Shown piece by piece: positions 54,165-63,396 of a stretch of 64,000 nt of DNA. The translations under genes were made by a program, and so were the position numbers. The stretch is taken from contig CAMUZS010000002.1 of NCBI GenBank assembly GCA_947165285.1, positions 152,302 to 216,301 of the forward strand, given 5' to 3'. How positions within the stretch are numbered: the stretch's first letter is position 1; each line of letters opens with the position of its first letter. The notes under the pieces are model-generated. The model was not told where the DNA came from. It saw only the letters and a program-made list of their open reading frames with translations, and made no database searches. This DNA comes from an uncultured Mycoplasmatota bacterium (GTDB lineage: Bacteria > Bacillota_I > Bacilli_A > RF39 > UBA660).

Positions 54165-55220
54165 ATGAATGAAAGATTAGAAAATATTAAAAATAAATAT
54201 GAAGAATTAAGTGTTGAATTAACAAAACCAGAAGTATTAAATGATTTTAATAAATTAAAAAAATTATCAAAAGAGCAAAAAGATCTTGAAGAAATAGTAA
54301 ATAAGTATAATGAATATAAAAAATGTGAACAAGATATTAAAGATGCTAAAGAATTAATTAATGATCCAGAAATGCATGATTTTGCATTGGAAGAGTTAAA
54401 TTTAAAAGAAGAAGAATTACCAAAAATAAAAAAACAATTAGAAGTTTTACTATTACCTAAAGATCCAAATGATGATAAAAATATAATCATGGAGATAAGA
54501 GGTGCTGCTGGTGGAGATGAAGCAAATATATTTGCAGGTGATTTATTTAGAATGTATTCTAAATATGCAGAAAAACAAGGATGGACAATTGAAATTTTAA
54601 ATGAGTTAGAAGGAACAGCAGGAGGTTTTTCTCAAATAGAATATACAGTAAAAGGCGATTCAGTTTATTCAAAATTGAAATTTGAAACAGGATCTCATAG
54701 AGTTCAAAGAGTACCTGAAACAGAATCTCAAGGAAGAGTACATACTTCAACAGCAACAGTACTTGTTATGCCAGAAGTAGATATAGAAGATATAGAAATT
54801 AGAGAATCTGATTTAAAAATTGATGTTTATCATTCATCAGGTGCAGGGGGACAATCAGTTAATACTTCAAATTCAGCAGTTAGAATTACACATTTACCAA
54901 CTAATACTGTTGTAACTTGTCAAATAGAAAGAAGTCAACTTAAAAATAAGGAAAGAGCAATGCAAATGCTTGCAACAAAATTACATGATGCAGCTCAAAA
55001 TAAATTAGATAATCAAGTAGGAGAACAAAGAAAAAAAATTGGTACAGGTGATAGATCAGAAAAAATAAGAACATACAATTATCCTCAAAATAGGGTAACT
55101 GATCATCGTATAAATTATTCAATAATGGAATTAGATAGAGTAATGGATGGTAATATTGATCCAATTATAGAAGCATTAATTACTGAAGATCAAAGATTAA
55201 AACTAGAGGGTAATGATTAG
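54165..55220 (+). CDS. prfA: Peptide chain release factor 1
   Basis: Releases finished proteins at UAA and UAG. The catalytic GGQ lies in SSGAGGQSVNTSNSAVR, and the coiled-coil domain 1 is complete. About 351 residues from the ATG at 54165, which follows AGGATGATA. prmC, which methylates the GGQ Gln, follows two bases later. TGA is used as a stop in this window, so RF2 must be encoded elsewhere. Confidence 0.98.
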   Translation: MNERLENIKNKYEELSVELTKPEVLNDFNKLKKLSKEQKDLEEIVNKYNEYKKCEQDIKDAKELINDPEMHDFALEELNLKEEELPKIKKQLEVLLLPKDPNDDKNIIMEIRGAAGGDEANIFAGDLFRMYSKYAEKQGWTIEILNELEGTAGGFSQIEYTVKGDSVYSKLKFETGSHRVQRVPETESQGRVHTSTATVLVMPEVDIEDIEIRESDLKIDVYHSSGAGGQSVNTSNSAVRITHLPTNTVVTCQIERSQLKNKERAMQMLATKLHDAAQNKLDNQVGEQRKKIGTGDRSEKIRTYNYPQNRVTDHRINYSIMELDRVMDGNIDPIIEALITEDQRLKLEGND

Positions 55221-55222
55221 TA

Positions 55223-55948
55223 ATGAATAAAATTACTGATAAAGATTTAGAATTATTAAAACAAATATATCCAAATGATTTTCAAAAGAAAATAGAAGAA
55301 TTAAATAATAATTATCCAATACAATATTTAATAGGATATGTAGATTTCTATGGTTATAAGATTAATGTTAATAATAATGTACTTATCCCCAGGTTTGAAA
55401 CAGAATATCTTGTAAAAGATGTAATTGATTTAATTAAGATATATAATATTAATCAAAATATTATTGATATATGTACAGGATCAGGGTGTATAGCAATAGC
55501 TTTATCAAAAGAATTAAATATTGAAATTGATGCAATTGATATTTCAAAAGATGCAATTGAAGTAGCAAAAGATAATGCTAGTATTAACAAAGCGAGTGTT
55601 AATTATATTAATCAAGATATTAAGTTATTCGAAAGTAATAAAAAATATAATGTATTAGTTTCAAATCCACCATATGTTAAAAAAAATGAAGAAGTATCAC
55701 CAGAAACTAAATATGAACCATCTATAGCTTTATATGCTGATAATAATGGATTAGAGTTTTACGATATAATATTAAAGAAAAGCAAAGATATATTGTATAA
55801 AAATAATCTTATAGCTTTTGAAATAGGTAGTACTTTAAAAGATGAAATAATAAATTTAATAAAAAAATATTATCCAAAAGCAAAAATAATAACGAAAAAA
55901 GATTTAAATAATTACGATAGATATATTTATATAATAAATAATGAATAA
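55223..55948 (+). CDS. prmC: Release factor glutamine methyltransferase
   Basis: Methylates the Gln of the GGQ motif in release factors. The SAM loop is IDICTGSGCIAIAL and the catalytic motif is VSNPPYV. 241 residues, shorter than the usual 280 because the N-terminal substrate domain is reduced to about 55 residues (PIQYLIGYVDFYG remains). Translationally close to prfA. Confidence 0.95.
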   Translation: MNKITDKDLELLKQIYPNDFQKKIEELNNNYPIQYLIGYVDFYGYKINVNNNVLIPRFETEYLVKDVIDLIKIYNINQNIIDICTGSGCIAIALSKELNIEIDAIDISKDAIEVAKDNASINKASVNYINQDIKLFESNKKYNVLVSNPPYVKKNEEVSPETKYEPSIALYADNNGLEFYDIILKKSKDILYKNNLIAFEIGSTLKDEIINLIKKYYPKAKIITKKDLNNYDRYIYIINNE

Positions 55949-55988
55949 AAAATCTTGTTATAAATCATAAATATAATAGGTGAAAAAA

Positions 55989-56495
55989 ATGAAAAAAATA
56001 ATTATTATATTATTCATAATATCTATTATATTTATAGTTTCAAATAAAAATGAAATCATGATTCCAAAAGATTCAATAAGATTTAGAATATTAGCAAATT
56101 CAAATTCAATAGAAGATCAAGCATTAAAAAACAAAGTAAAAGATGAGATTATAAATGATGTTATAAGTAAGTATGAATTTAATGAAAATAGTAATTCAAA
56201 AGAAATAATAGAAAAATCAATACCTGATATAGAATCTATAGTAAAAAAATATGATGTTAATTATACAATAAACTTTGGGAAAAACTATTTTCCAGAAAAA
56301 GAATATAATGGAATTAAATATCCTGAAGGAGATTATGAATCATTAGTAATAACAATTGATAAAGGTAAAGGAGATAACTTTTGGTGTGTTTTATATCCTC
56401 CTTTATGTTTAGTTGAAGATAATAAAGATTATTCTAATATTGAATATAAATCAATAATAAAACATATTATTAATAAGTATATAAAACATATATAA
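55989..56495 (+). CDS. spoIIR: Stage II sporulation protein R
   Basis: Forespore-made signal protein that triggers SpoIIGA to process pro-sigma-E in the mother cell. N-terminal signal segment (about 3-20), then the hallmark IRFRILANSNSIEDQALKNKV (pattern, residues about 31-51) and FWCVLYPPLCLV with its Cys. The start at 55989 is an ATG at the usual distance from TAGGTGA. It follows prmC as in Bacillus. Confidence 0.95.
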   Translation: MKKIIIILFIISIIFIVSNKNEIMIPKDSIRFRILANSNSIEDQALKNKVKDEIINDVISKYEFNENSNSKEIIEKSIPDIESIVKKYDVNYTINFGKNYFPEKEYNGIKYPEGDYESLVITIDKGKGDNFWCVLYPPLCLVEDNKDYSNIEYKSIIKHIINKYIKHI

Positions 56496-56511
56496 TAATA
56501 TGTTTTTTTTA
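56480..56511 (+). terminator. Terminator of spoIIR
   Basis: AACATAT near 56482 pairs with ATATGTT near 56496-56503, followed by eight T residues. It overlaps the last codons. Confidence 0.75.
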
Positions 56512-56590
56512 TGTAAAGAATAAATATAATTAATAGACATTAATAGTTAAAAATTATATAATAAATATACATGAAAGGACTAGGCAAGAT

Positions 56591-57838
56591 ATGACTAAAT
56601 TAATTATTGAAGGACAAAGAGAGTTATCAGGGACAATAAAAATTAGTGGTGCAAAAAATAGTGCAGTTGCACTAATTCCAGCTAGTTTATTATCAGATGG
56701 CAAAGTTATAATTGATAATGTTCCAAATATTTCTGATATAGATGCCTTAGATGAAATTCTTGTATATTTAGGAGCTACTGTAAAAAGAGATGAGACATCT
56801 ATAAATATAGATTCATCAACTATTATTAACAAGGAGATACCAGAAAATATTTCAACTAAATTAAGGGCTTCATATTATTTTATGTCAGCATTGCTTGGAA
56901 AATATAAAAAAGTAGAGATGTATTTTCCTGGTGGATGTAAAATTGGTGCTAGACCAATAGATCAAACATTAAAAGCATTTAAATCATTAGGAGCACGTGT
57001 TACTGAAAGTAATAATAAATATTTAATTGAGGCAGATGAATTAATAGGAACTACTATTTATTTAGATATGCCTTCAGTTGGTGCAACTATTAATACAATA
57101 TTAGCTTCATGTAAAGCAAAGGGAACAACTATAATTAGAAATGCTGCAAAAGAACCAGAAGTAGTTAATGTAGCAATATTTTTAAATCAAATGGGAGCAA
57201 GAATTACTGGAGCAGGTACAAGTGATATATGTATAACAGGAGTTGAAAAATTAGGACCATGTTATACTGAAGTTATTCCAGATCGTATTGAAGCAGGAAC
57301 ATATTTAATTGCAGGAGCATTACTTGGTAATAATTTAAAAATTGATAATATAATTCCAGATCATTTAAAATCTTTAACATCAAAATTAAAAGAAATAGGA
57401 TTTCATTTAGATATATCAAATAATTCTATTACAATATCAAAAACTGATAATTTAAAAAGTGTTAATATTCAAACATTAGGATATCCAGGATTTCCTACTG
57501 ATTTACAGCAACCAATAACAGTATTACTTACACAATGTAATGGACTTTCAAAAGTAACTGAAACTATTTATGAAAATAGATTTCAAAATGTTAAGTATTT
57601 AAATCAAATGGGAGCTAATATAGAAATTAATGATAGAACATTAAGTATTATGGGACCTACAAGTTTAAAAGGTGAGGAAGTATATGCTACTGATTTAAGA
57701 GCTGGAGCATGTTTGGTTTTGGCAGGATTGATAGCAGAAGGTAAAACAATTATTAATGATGTAGATTATATTTTAAGAGGTTATGAAAAAATAGTTTTAA
57801 AATTGCAAGGAGTAGGTGCTAAAATAGAACTTCAATAA
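56591..57838 (+). CDS. murA: UDP-N-acetylglucosamine 1-carboxyvinyltransferase
   Basis: First committed step of peptidoglycan precursor synthesis. The Lys-Asn pair is in GAKNSAVALIPA and the catalytic Cys is in GGCKIGARPID, so fosfomycin sensitivity would be expected. 415 residues. Placed upstream of rpmE, the position of the murAB (murZ) paralogue in Bacillus, where rho stands between them; rho is absent here. Confidence 0.96.
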   Translation: MTKLIIEGQRELSGTIKISGAKNSAVALIPASLLSDGKVIIDNVPNISDIDALDEILVYLGATVKRDETSINIDSSTIINKEIPENISTKLRASYYFMSALLGKYKKVEMYFPGGCKIGARPIDQTLKAFKSLGARVTESNNKYLIEADELIGTTIYLDMPSVGATINTILASCKAKGTTIIRNAAKEPEVVNVAIFLNQMGARITGAGTSDICITGVEKLGPCYTEVIPDRIEAGTYLIAGALLGNNLKIDNIIPDHLKSLTSKLKEIGFHLDISNNSITISKTDNLKSVNIQTLGYPGFPTDLQQPITVLLTQCNGLSKVTETIYENRFQNVKYLNQMGANIEINDRTLSIMGPTSLKGEEVYATDLRAGACLVLAGLIAEGKTIINDVDYILRGYEKIVLKLQGVGAKIELQ

Positions 57839-57841
57839 ATA

Positions 57842-57869
57842 AAATAGTATTATAATACTATTTTTTTTT
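57842..57869 (+). terminator. Terminator of murA
   Basis: AATAGTAT (57843-57850) pairs with ATACTATT (57855-57862), followed by a T-run. Confidence 0.85.
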
Positions 57870-57882
57870 GAAAGGAAAATTA

Positions 57883-58437
57883 ATGAAAATCAAATTATTA
57901 CTATTAATAATTGGAGTATTTTTTATTACATATAAGATATATAATTATAATTATACAAAAAAAATTAATATTACTTCTATAAATAGTTTATTAAAAGAAA
58001 ACAATTATAATTTTGAATTAGCAAAATTATTAGAAAAAGATCAAAATATATATAATTATAATATAGATTTTTCAAATGAATATATGGAAATAGAAAATTT
58101 AATTGGCAAAATAAATAATAACTATAATAATCTTTTACAAATATTACATAATAGTGATATTTCTATAATATCTGTAGGTGATATAGATTATAAAACTGAA
58201 AAATTGAGTATTATATTAGAAGAGTTAAAAGAACTATTTAGTATAATTAGAAAGATTAATACAAAAGAAATAATATATATTAGTCCATATAATATAAAAA
58301 ATACACTCCATATAAAAGAATTATGTAAAAAGTATAATATAATATTTATTAATGGTAACTCATTTAATAATAAAATACTATTATCTAAGCAAATATATCT
58401 TAATATAAAAACGTATTGGAATAAAGAAAAAGATTGA
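57883..58437 (+). CDS. Membrane-anchored protein resembling a degenerate SGNH hydrolase
   Basis: 184 residues from the ATG at 57883 (after AAAGGA): a signal anchor (about 3-17), then an alpha/beta domain. The series LLQILHNSDISIISVGDID (as in DLITISIGGND of SGNH enzymes), IIRKINTKEIIYISPYN and YNIIFIN follows the SGNH/GDSL layout, but the first block with the catalytic Ser (GDS) and the final Asp-x-x-His are not seen. Likely a decayed or repurposed relative; the family call is by pattern only. Confidence 0.55.
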   Translation: MKIKLLLLIIGVFFITYKIYNYNYTKKINITSINSLLKENNYNFELAKLLEKDQNIYNYNIDFSNEYMEIENLIGKINNNYNNLLQILHNSDISIISVGDIDYKTEKLSIILEELKELFSIIRKINTKEIIYISPYNIKNTLHIKELCKKYNIIFINGNSFNNKILLSKQIYLNIKTYWNKEKD

Positions 58438-58461
58438 TTTATTAAAAACTTATGGTATAAT
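58434..58461 (+). promoter_or_regulatory. Promoter of rpmE
   Basis: TTGATT (58434-58439), 16 bases, TATAAT (58456-58461). It overlaps the end of the previous gene. Confidence 0.65.
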
Positions 58462-58482
58462 ACTTTAGGTAAATAAATTACT

Positions 58483-58501
58483 ATGTTTATGAGTTAAACA
58501 T
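58483..58501 (+). promoter_or_regulatory. Leader hairpin of rpmE, possible L31 autoregulation site
   Basis: ATGTTT (58483-58488) pairs with AAACAT (58496-58501), seven-base loop, ending just before the AAAGGAG ribosome binding site of rpmE. Confidence 0.4.
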
Positions 58502-58521
58502 GGCGAAAGGAGAAATGGCAA

Positions 58522-58731
58522 GTGAAAGCAAATATTCATCCAGAAATGAAAGATACAACTGTAGAATGTGCTTGTGGTGCTAAATTTACAGTTAAATCTA
58601 CTAAAGATCAAATTCATTGTGAAGTATGTTCAGAATGTCATCCATTCTATACTGGAGCACAAGGAAGAGCAAAAAAAGCTGGAACAATTGAAAAATTTAA
58701 CAAAAAATATGGAATTAAAGATACTAAATAG
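58522..58731 (+). CDS. rpmE: 50S ribosomal protein L31 (zinc-binding form)
   Basis: 69 residues starting KANIHPEM, with the zinc ligands C16, C18, C36 and C39 and the conserved CHPFYTG. An extra Cys (C33) is present. The start is GTG at 58522, nine bases after AAAGGAG; a nearer ATG at 58515 is in another frame. Own promoter, leader hairpin and terminator. Confidence 0.96.
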   Translation: MKANIHPEMKDTTVECACGAKFTVKSTKDQIHCEVCSECHPFYTGAQGRAKKAGTIEKFNKKYGIKDTK

Positions 58732-58742
58732 TATCTTTTTTC
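58716..58742 (+). terminator. Terminator of rpmE
   Basis: AAAGATACT (58717-58725) pairs with AGTATCTTT (58730-58738), T-run following. It overlaps the stop codon. Confidence 0.85.
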
Positions 58743-58801
58743 ATTTATTTGACAAGTAATAGACCTATTGATAAAATTAATAAAGGAAAGAGGGTTAATA
58801 T

Positions 58802-59251
58802 ATGAGTATATATATAGCATCAGATCATAGAGGAATTAAATTAAAAGAATTTTTAATTAATAAATTAAAAGAAAATCATAATATAATTGTTTCTCAAATT
58901 CCAAATCAAGAAGAAGATGATTATCCAGATTTTGCATTTGATGTATGTTTAAATATGTCTAAGGAAAATGATTTTGCAATTTTAATTTGTGGAAATGGAA
59001 TAGGAATTTCTATAGCTGCAAATAAAGTTAAAGGAATTAGATGTGCTAGAGTTGTATCTAAAGATGATGCAATAGCTTCTAGAGCGCATAATCATGCAAA
59101 TTCTATATCAATTCCTGCTACTATTGATGAAGAAGAAGCATATGAAATATGTATGGCGTTTATAAATACAATACCATCTAATGAAGATAGGCATGTAAGA
59201 AGAGTTAATAAAATTAAATTATTTGAAAATGGTGAATATAATGAATTATAA
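58802..59251 (+). CDS. rpiB: Ribose-5-phosphate isomerase B
   Basis: Interconverts ribose-5-phosphate and ribulose-5-phosphate. IASDHRG at the start, the catalytic Cys in LICGNGIGISIAANK, and RAHNHAN-like SRAHNHANSI are present. 149 residues. The loop reads CGNGIG where CGTGIG or CGSGIG is usual. The LacA/LacB family is similar, but no lac genes are nearby. The next gene overlaps its end. Confidence 0.93.
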   Translation: MSIYIASDHRGIKLKEFLINKLKENHNIIVSQIPNQEEDDYPDFAFDVCLNMSKENDFAILICGNGIGISIAANKVKGIRCARVVSKDDAIASRAHNHANSISIPATIDEEEAYEICMAFINTIPSNEDRHVRRVNKIKLFENGEYNEL

Positions 59252-59438
59252 ATTATATTTATATGTAATAATGACTCTTTTAAGCACATATACTTTATCA
59301 GGTATTAATTTTGATAAATTTATGAAGAAAAATAAAATTATTGAAGCAAGAATATTAGTTATAATTATTAGTTTTATCTTTGGGTATATATTAACAAATT
59401 TTATTAGTGATTTTATAAATATTGCTAGAATTAACTAG
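59241..59438 (+). CDS. DUF1146 (YwzB-like) membrane protein
   Basis: About 65 residues, two membrane helices (about 4-20 and 38-60) joined by a conserved loop INFDKFMKKNKIIEARIL. The same family sits near murAA-spoIID in Bacillus (ywzB). The start at 59241 is preceded by GGTGAATATA and overlaps the rpiB stop by 11 bases. spoIID follows at once. Function unknown. Confidence 0.8.
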   Translation: MNYKLYLYVIMTLLSTYTLSGINFDKFMKKNKIIEARILVIIISFIFGYILTNFISDFINIARIN

Positions 59439-59445
59439 GAGGACT

Positions 59446-60357
59446 ATGAAAAACAAAATATTATTAATAGTAGTAATATTGTTGTTACCTTTGGCATTGT
59501 TTTTAAATAACAATAAAGAAAATGATAATAACTTAACAACTGAAGATAATTATAAAAAAGAAAAATTAGATATTGAGGTATATCTAAATTACAATAATAA
59601 AGAATTAAAGTTAGATATAAATGATTATTTAATAGGAGTAGTTGGTATGGAAATGCCAGCTTCTTTTAATGATGAGGCATTAAAAGCTCAAGCAATAGCA
59701 TCAAGATCATTTGCGTTATCAAATATGACTGATAATAAAATTGTTACTAACACGGTTTCACAAAGTTATGCTGATAATGAAATATTAAAAGAAAAATGGG
59801 GTGTTAATTATGATACTTATTATAAAAAGATCAAAGATGCTGTAATGTCTACAGATGGTTTAGTTATGAAATATAATAATAACATCATTAAATCTTATTA
59901 TTTTTCAATGAGTAACGGAAAAACAGAAGATGTAAAAGAAGTATTTAATGAGGATTTACCATATTTAAAAAGTGTAGATTCTTCTTTTGAAGAAAACACT
60001 AAAAATTTTGAGGTTGAAACATCTTTTAACTATAAAAATTTTTGTGATTTATTATCTATTATTGATTGTTCATATATAAAAATCGATAATATAGAAAAAG
60101 ATGATAGTGGAAGAATATCAAAAATAACAATAAATAATAAAGAATATTCTGGTATTAATATTAGAAAATTGTTATCACTAAGGTCAACAGATTTTGAAAT
60201 TAATATTAGTGATCAAAGTATAATTATAAAAACAAAGGGTTATGGACATGGCGTTGGAATGAGCCAATATGGTGCAAATTATTTAGCAAATATAGGAAAA
60301 AATTACGAAGAAATATTAAAATATTATTATAATGGAATTGATATTGAAAATTATTAG
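59446..60357 (+). CDS. spoIID: Stage II sporulation protein D (lytic transglycosylase)
   Basis: With SpoIIM and SpoIIP it degrades septal peptidoglycan during engulfment. Signal anchor (about 3-19), then the SpoIID/LytB domain with LIGVVGMEMPASF, LKAQAIASRSFAL, and the catalytic-region end GYGHGVGMSQYGA. About 303 residues. The ATG follows AGGAGGACT. spoIIQ is next, as in Bacillus. Confidence 0.95.
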   Translation: MKNKILLIVVILLLPLALFLNNNKENDNNLTTEDNYKKEKLDIEVYLNYNNKELKLDINDYLIGVVGMEMPASFNDEALKAQAIASRSFALSNMTDNKIVTNTVSQSYADNEILKEKWGVNYDTYYKKIKDAVMSTDGLVMKYNNNIIKSYYFSMSNGKTEDVKEVFNEDLPYLKSVDSSFEENTKNFEVETSFNYKNFCDLLSIIDCSYIKIDNIEKDDSGRISKITINNKEYSGINIRKLLSLRSTDFEINISDQSIIIKTKGYGHGVGMSQYGANYLANIGKNYEEILKYYYNGIDIENY

Positions 60358-60404
60358 TATAAAAAAACAAAATATGTTCACACTTTTAATAAGGAAGGTG
60401 GAAC

Positions 60405-61049
60405 ATGAAAATTAAAAGAATAAGATTAAGAGGTTATGTAATTCCAGCAATATGTATAATATTAGTAGGTGCAATTTTTTATAGCAGCTATAAAGTATGG
60501 GAATTAGTCGAAGATGAAAAAAACAATGTAATTCCAACACATTATGTTAATAAATCATCAAGTGATATAATATTACCAACTATTTCTGAATCAATTGAGA
60601 TTATTAAGCCTTATACTGATGAAAGTGTAGAAAAAACAATTAATTATTATGATAAAGATTCGAATGAAAATGATCAACAATCAGCCTTAATATATTATGA
60701 AAATATATACATGCAGAACACTGGAATTATGTATACAAGTTCAAATCAATTTGATGTAGTATCAGTATTAGATGGAACAGTTAAAAATGTTAAAGAAGAT
60801 CCTATTATGGGAAAAATAATAGAGATAGAGCATTCTCAAAATACTACTACTATTTATCAAAGTTTAAGCGAAACTAATGTAAGTGCAGGCCAAAAAATAA
60901 ATCAAGGAGAAATAATAGGAAAAGCTGGTAATAATCAAATAGTTGAAAATAATAAATACGCATTACATTTTGAAGTATATAGAAATGGTGAATTAATAAA
61001 TCCAGAAGATTTTTATAAGTTATCATATGAAGAAATAGTAAATGAATAA
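60405..61049 (+). CDS. spoIIQ: Stage II sporulation protein Q (LytM-like)
   Basis: Forespore membrane protein that binds SpoIIIAH across the septum and helps form the feeding channel. One N-terminal membrane helix (about 12-30) and a LytM/M23 domain (about 105-205). The zinc ligand motif HxxxD is degenerate (SNQFD, no His), though LHFEV is kept, so it is probably not a working peptidase, as for Bacillus SpoIIQ. IYQSLSE and GKAG match SpoIIQ closely. Confidence 0.93.
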   Translation: MKIKRIRLRGYVIPAICIILVGAIFYSSYKVWELVEDEKNNVIPTHYVNKSSSDIILPTISESIEIIKPYTDESVEKTINYYDKDSNENDQQSALIYYENIYMQNTGIMYTSSNQFDVVSVLDGTVKNVKEDPIMGKIIEIEHSQNTTTIYQSLSETNVSAGQKINQGEIIGKAGNNQIVENNKYALHFEVYRNGELINPEDFYKLSYEEIVNE

Positions 61050-61524
61050 TATAAAATGTTATATTAATGATAATTATATAGATATAAAAACAAATTTAAA
61101 TAAATATCATATTAAATCTTCAAGTATAAAAAATGGAAATATTAATAATTGTAAATTATTTATAAAAGATATAAAAAAACAAAAGATATTTAATACAATA
61201 ATATCTTGTAAAGTAATAATATATTTAAATAAAATAATTGAAGAAAAAGACTATATCTACTATACATATATATTTGAACAATTAAATTGCAATAAAGTAT
61301 TATTAGAAGATACTACAAATCATTTTGAAGGACCAACTCTAATAGTAAATGATGAATACATATTGTTTTATAATGATAAGTATTATATGTTTGATCCAAT
61401 GTATTTAAATGAATATATAAATGTTTTTAATATACCTAATTTAAGAATATTATCTAATAAGAAAATAAAACATAATAATAAATGCAAATATTATTATTAT
61501 AATTCACAAAATATTGTATTTTAA
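61042..61524 (+). CDS. Unknown protein after spoIIQ
   Basis: 160 residues, overlapping the spoIIQ stop by eight bases, so translated with it. No signal peptide or clear membrane helix. The first half alternates like beta strands (KCYINDNYIDIK, KVIIYLNKII); the second half is Tyr- and Asn-rich (NDEYILFYNDKYYMFD). Co-transcription suggests a sporulation role, but no family is recognised. Confidence 0.7.
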   Translation: MNNIKCYINDNYIDIKTNLNKYHIKSSSIKNGNINNCKLFIKDIKKQKIFNTIISCKVIIYLNKIIEEKDYIYYTYIFEQLNCNKVLLEDTTNHFEGPTLIVNDEYILFYNDKYYMFDPMYLNEYINVFNIPNLRILSNKKIKHNNKCKYYYYNSQNIVF

Positions 61525-61550
61525 ACTATCATTATGATAGTTTTTTTTTT
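61523..61550 (+). terminator. Terminator of the spoIID-spoIIQ unit
   Basis: AAACTATCAT pairs with ATGATAGTTT (61523-61543), followed by a run of T residues. Confidence 0.9.
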
Positions 61551-61594
61551 AATAATTTGATATAATATATGTTACAGATCGGAGGTTATAAATT

Positions 61595-62035
61595 ATGAAA
61601 GTTATTTTACTCCAAGATGTAAAAAAACAAGGAAAAAAAGATGATATAATTGAAGTATCTGATGGATATGCAAATAATTTTTTAATAAAAAATAAATTAG
61701 CTGTTCCAGCATCAACAAAAGCAAAAGAAATATTAAAAAATGAACAAGATAAAAGAAATTTAGAAGAAGAGTTATTAATAGAAAAATGTAATAAAATAAA
61801 GAAAAATCTTTTAAATGAGAAAATAGAATTTATTGTAAAAACTGGAAAAGATGATAAAGTATTTGGAAATATTTCTATTAAGCAAATTAATACAAAATTA
61901 CAAGAACTAGGATATAAAATAGATAAAAAATGTATTCATATTAAAAATCCAATAGATACTATTGGTACAACAGAAATAGAAATAGAATTACATAAGAAGG
62001 TAATATTTAATATAAAAGTAACATTAAAAAAATAG
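61595..62035 (+). CDS. rplI: 50S ribosomal protein L9
   Basis: 146 residues with the classic start [15 protein letters not shown] and [14 protein letters not shown], a long connecting helix, and the C-terminal RNA-binding domain. CGGAGG precedes the ATG and a TATAAT lies just upstream (about 61560). dnaB follows nine bases later, the usual Bacillota order; gdpP, often upstream, is absent. Confidence 0.97.
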   Translation: MKVILLQDVKKQGKKDDIIEVSDGYANNFLIKNKLAVPASTKAKEILKNEQDKRNLEEELLIEKCNKIKKNLLNEKIEFIVKTGKDDKVFGNISIKQINTKLQELGYKIDKKCIHIKNPIDTIGTTEIEIELHKKVIFNIKVTLKK

Positions 62036-62044
62036 GAGGAAATT

Positions 62045-63394
62045 ATGCCAGCAAGAAAAATGCCACAAAATATAGAAGCAGAAATGTCTGCTTTAGGAGT
62101 AGCTTTTTTAGATAAAAATGCATTGAGTAAAATATGTGAAGAATTATCATCTGATATGTTTTATTCAGATCAAAACAAAAAGATATATGAAGCATTAAAA
62201 TCATTATATGAAACTAAAACTCCAGTAGATATTACTACAGTAACTGAAGAATTAGATAAGAAAAAGAATTTATCTGCAATTGGTGGATTAGAATATTTAA
62301 GTGATATTATAGATTCTGTGGCTACTGCAGCAAATTTAGATTATTATATTAATATTATTAAAGAAAAAGCTATAGTAAGGCATTTAATTCAAACTGCTGA
62401 AGAAATTGCAACTTCTGGATATGACGATTCTGATAATGTTACAGGTCTTTTAGATAATGCAGAAAGAGAAATTCTTAATGTTGTTAGATCAAGAAGTACT
62501 TCTGAATTTATACCAATTACTGAAGTATTAAAAAGAGCAAGAGAACAATTAGATTTTCTAGCTCAAAATAAATCAGCATTATCTGGTATTACTACTGGAT
62601 TTAAAATATTAGATAAAGTAACATCTGGTTTTCATGAGGGTGAATTAATAATTATAGCTGCTCGTCCTGGTATGGGTAAAACAGCATTTTCATTAAACAT
62701 GGCAACTCGTGCTGCTAAAAGTACTTCTAAAGCAGTTGCAATATTTAATTTAGAAATGACTTCTGAACAAGTTGTTAATAGAATGATTAGTGCACAGGGT
62801 GCAATTGAAGGAAGAAAATTACAAACTGGACAATTAATGCCAAATGATTGGAATAGATATAATGAAGCAGTATCATCATTATCTGAAACAAATATATATA
62901 TTGAAGATAATGCTTCAATAACAGCATCTGATATAAGAGCAAAATGTAGAAGATTAGCACAATCTCCTCAAGGTTTAGGACTAGTATTAATAGATTATCT
63001 CCAATTAGTAACAATGGGAGGTAAAAGACCTGATTCTAGACAACAAGAAGTACAAGAAATATCTAGATCACTAAAATTAATGGCATTAGAATTAAAAGTT
63101 CCTGTTATTGCAATGGCGCAACTTTCACGTAATGCCGAAAAAAGAGATAAAAACGAACCAATGCTTGCTGATCTTAGAGAATCTGGTTCTATTGAACAAG
63201 ATGCAGATATTGTAATGTTTATAAATAGAGAAGACTATTACAAATCAAAATCAGAAATTGGTGAAAACAACTCTTCTATAACAGATATAATAATAGCAAA
63301 ACACAGAAAGGGTGGAGTTGGTAAATTTCAATTAATGTTTCAACCAAATATAATGAATTTTACTGAAATATCAAGAGAAAAGGAAAGTGAATAA
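62045..63394 (+). CDS. dnaB: Replicative DNA helicase (DnaB family; named dnaC in Bacillus)
   Basis: Hexameric helicase at the replication fork. N-terminal DnaG-interaction domain (MPQNIEAEMSALGVAFL) and a RecA-like motor with Walker A ARPGMGKTAF, Walker B LVLIDYLQLV and LRESGSIEQDAD. 449 residues. AGGAGGAAA precedes the ATG. No intein seen. A secreted-protein gene follows three bases later. Confidence 0.97.
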   Translation: MPARKMPQNIEAEMSALGVAFLDKNALSKICEELSSDMFYSDQNKKIYEALKSLYETKTPVDITTVTEELDKKKNLSAIGGLEYLSDIIDSVATAANLDYYINIIKEKAIVRHLIQTAEEIATSGYDDSDNVTGLLDNAEREILNVVRSRSTSEFIPITEVLKRAREQLDFLAQNKSALSGITTGFKILDKVTSGFHEGELIIIAARPGMGKTAFSLNMATRAAKSTSKAVAIFNLEMTSEQVVNRMISAQGAIEGRKLQTGQLMPNDWNRYNEAVSSLSETNIYIEDNASITASDIRAKCRRLAQSPQGLGLVLIDYLQLVTMGGKRPDSRQQEVQEISRSLKLMALELKVPVIAMAQLSRNAEKRDKNEPMLADLRESGSIEQDADIVMFINREDYYKSKSEIGENNSSITDIIIAKHRKGGVGKFQLMFQPNIMNFTEISREKESE

Positions 63395-63396
63395 GA

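Noticed and set aside
58568-58759. Second frame inside rpmE
   Set aside because: Frame-shifted reading of L31; rpmE itself has all zinc ligands and a proper start.
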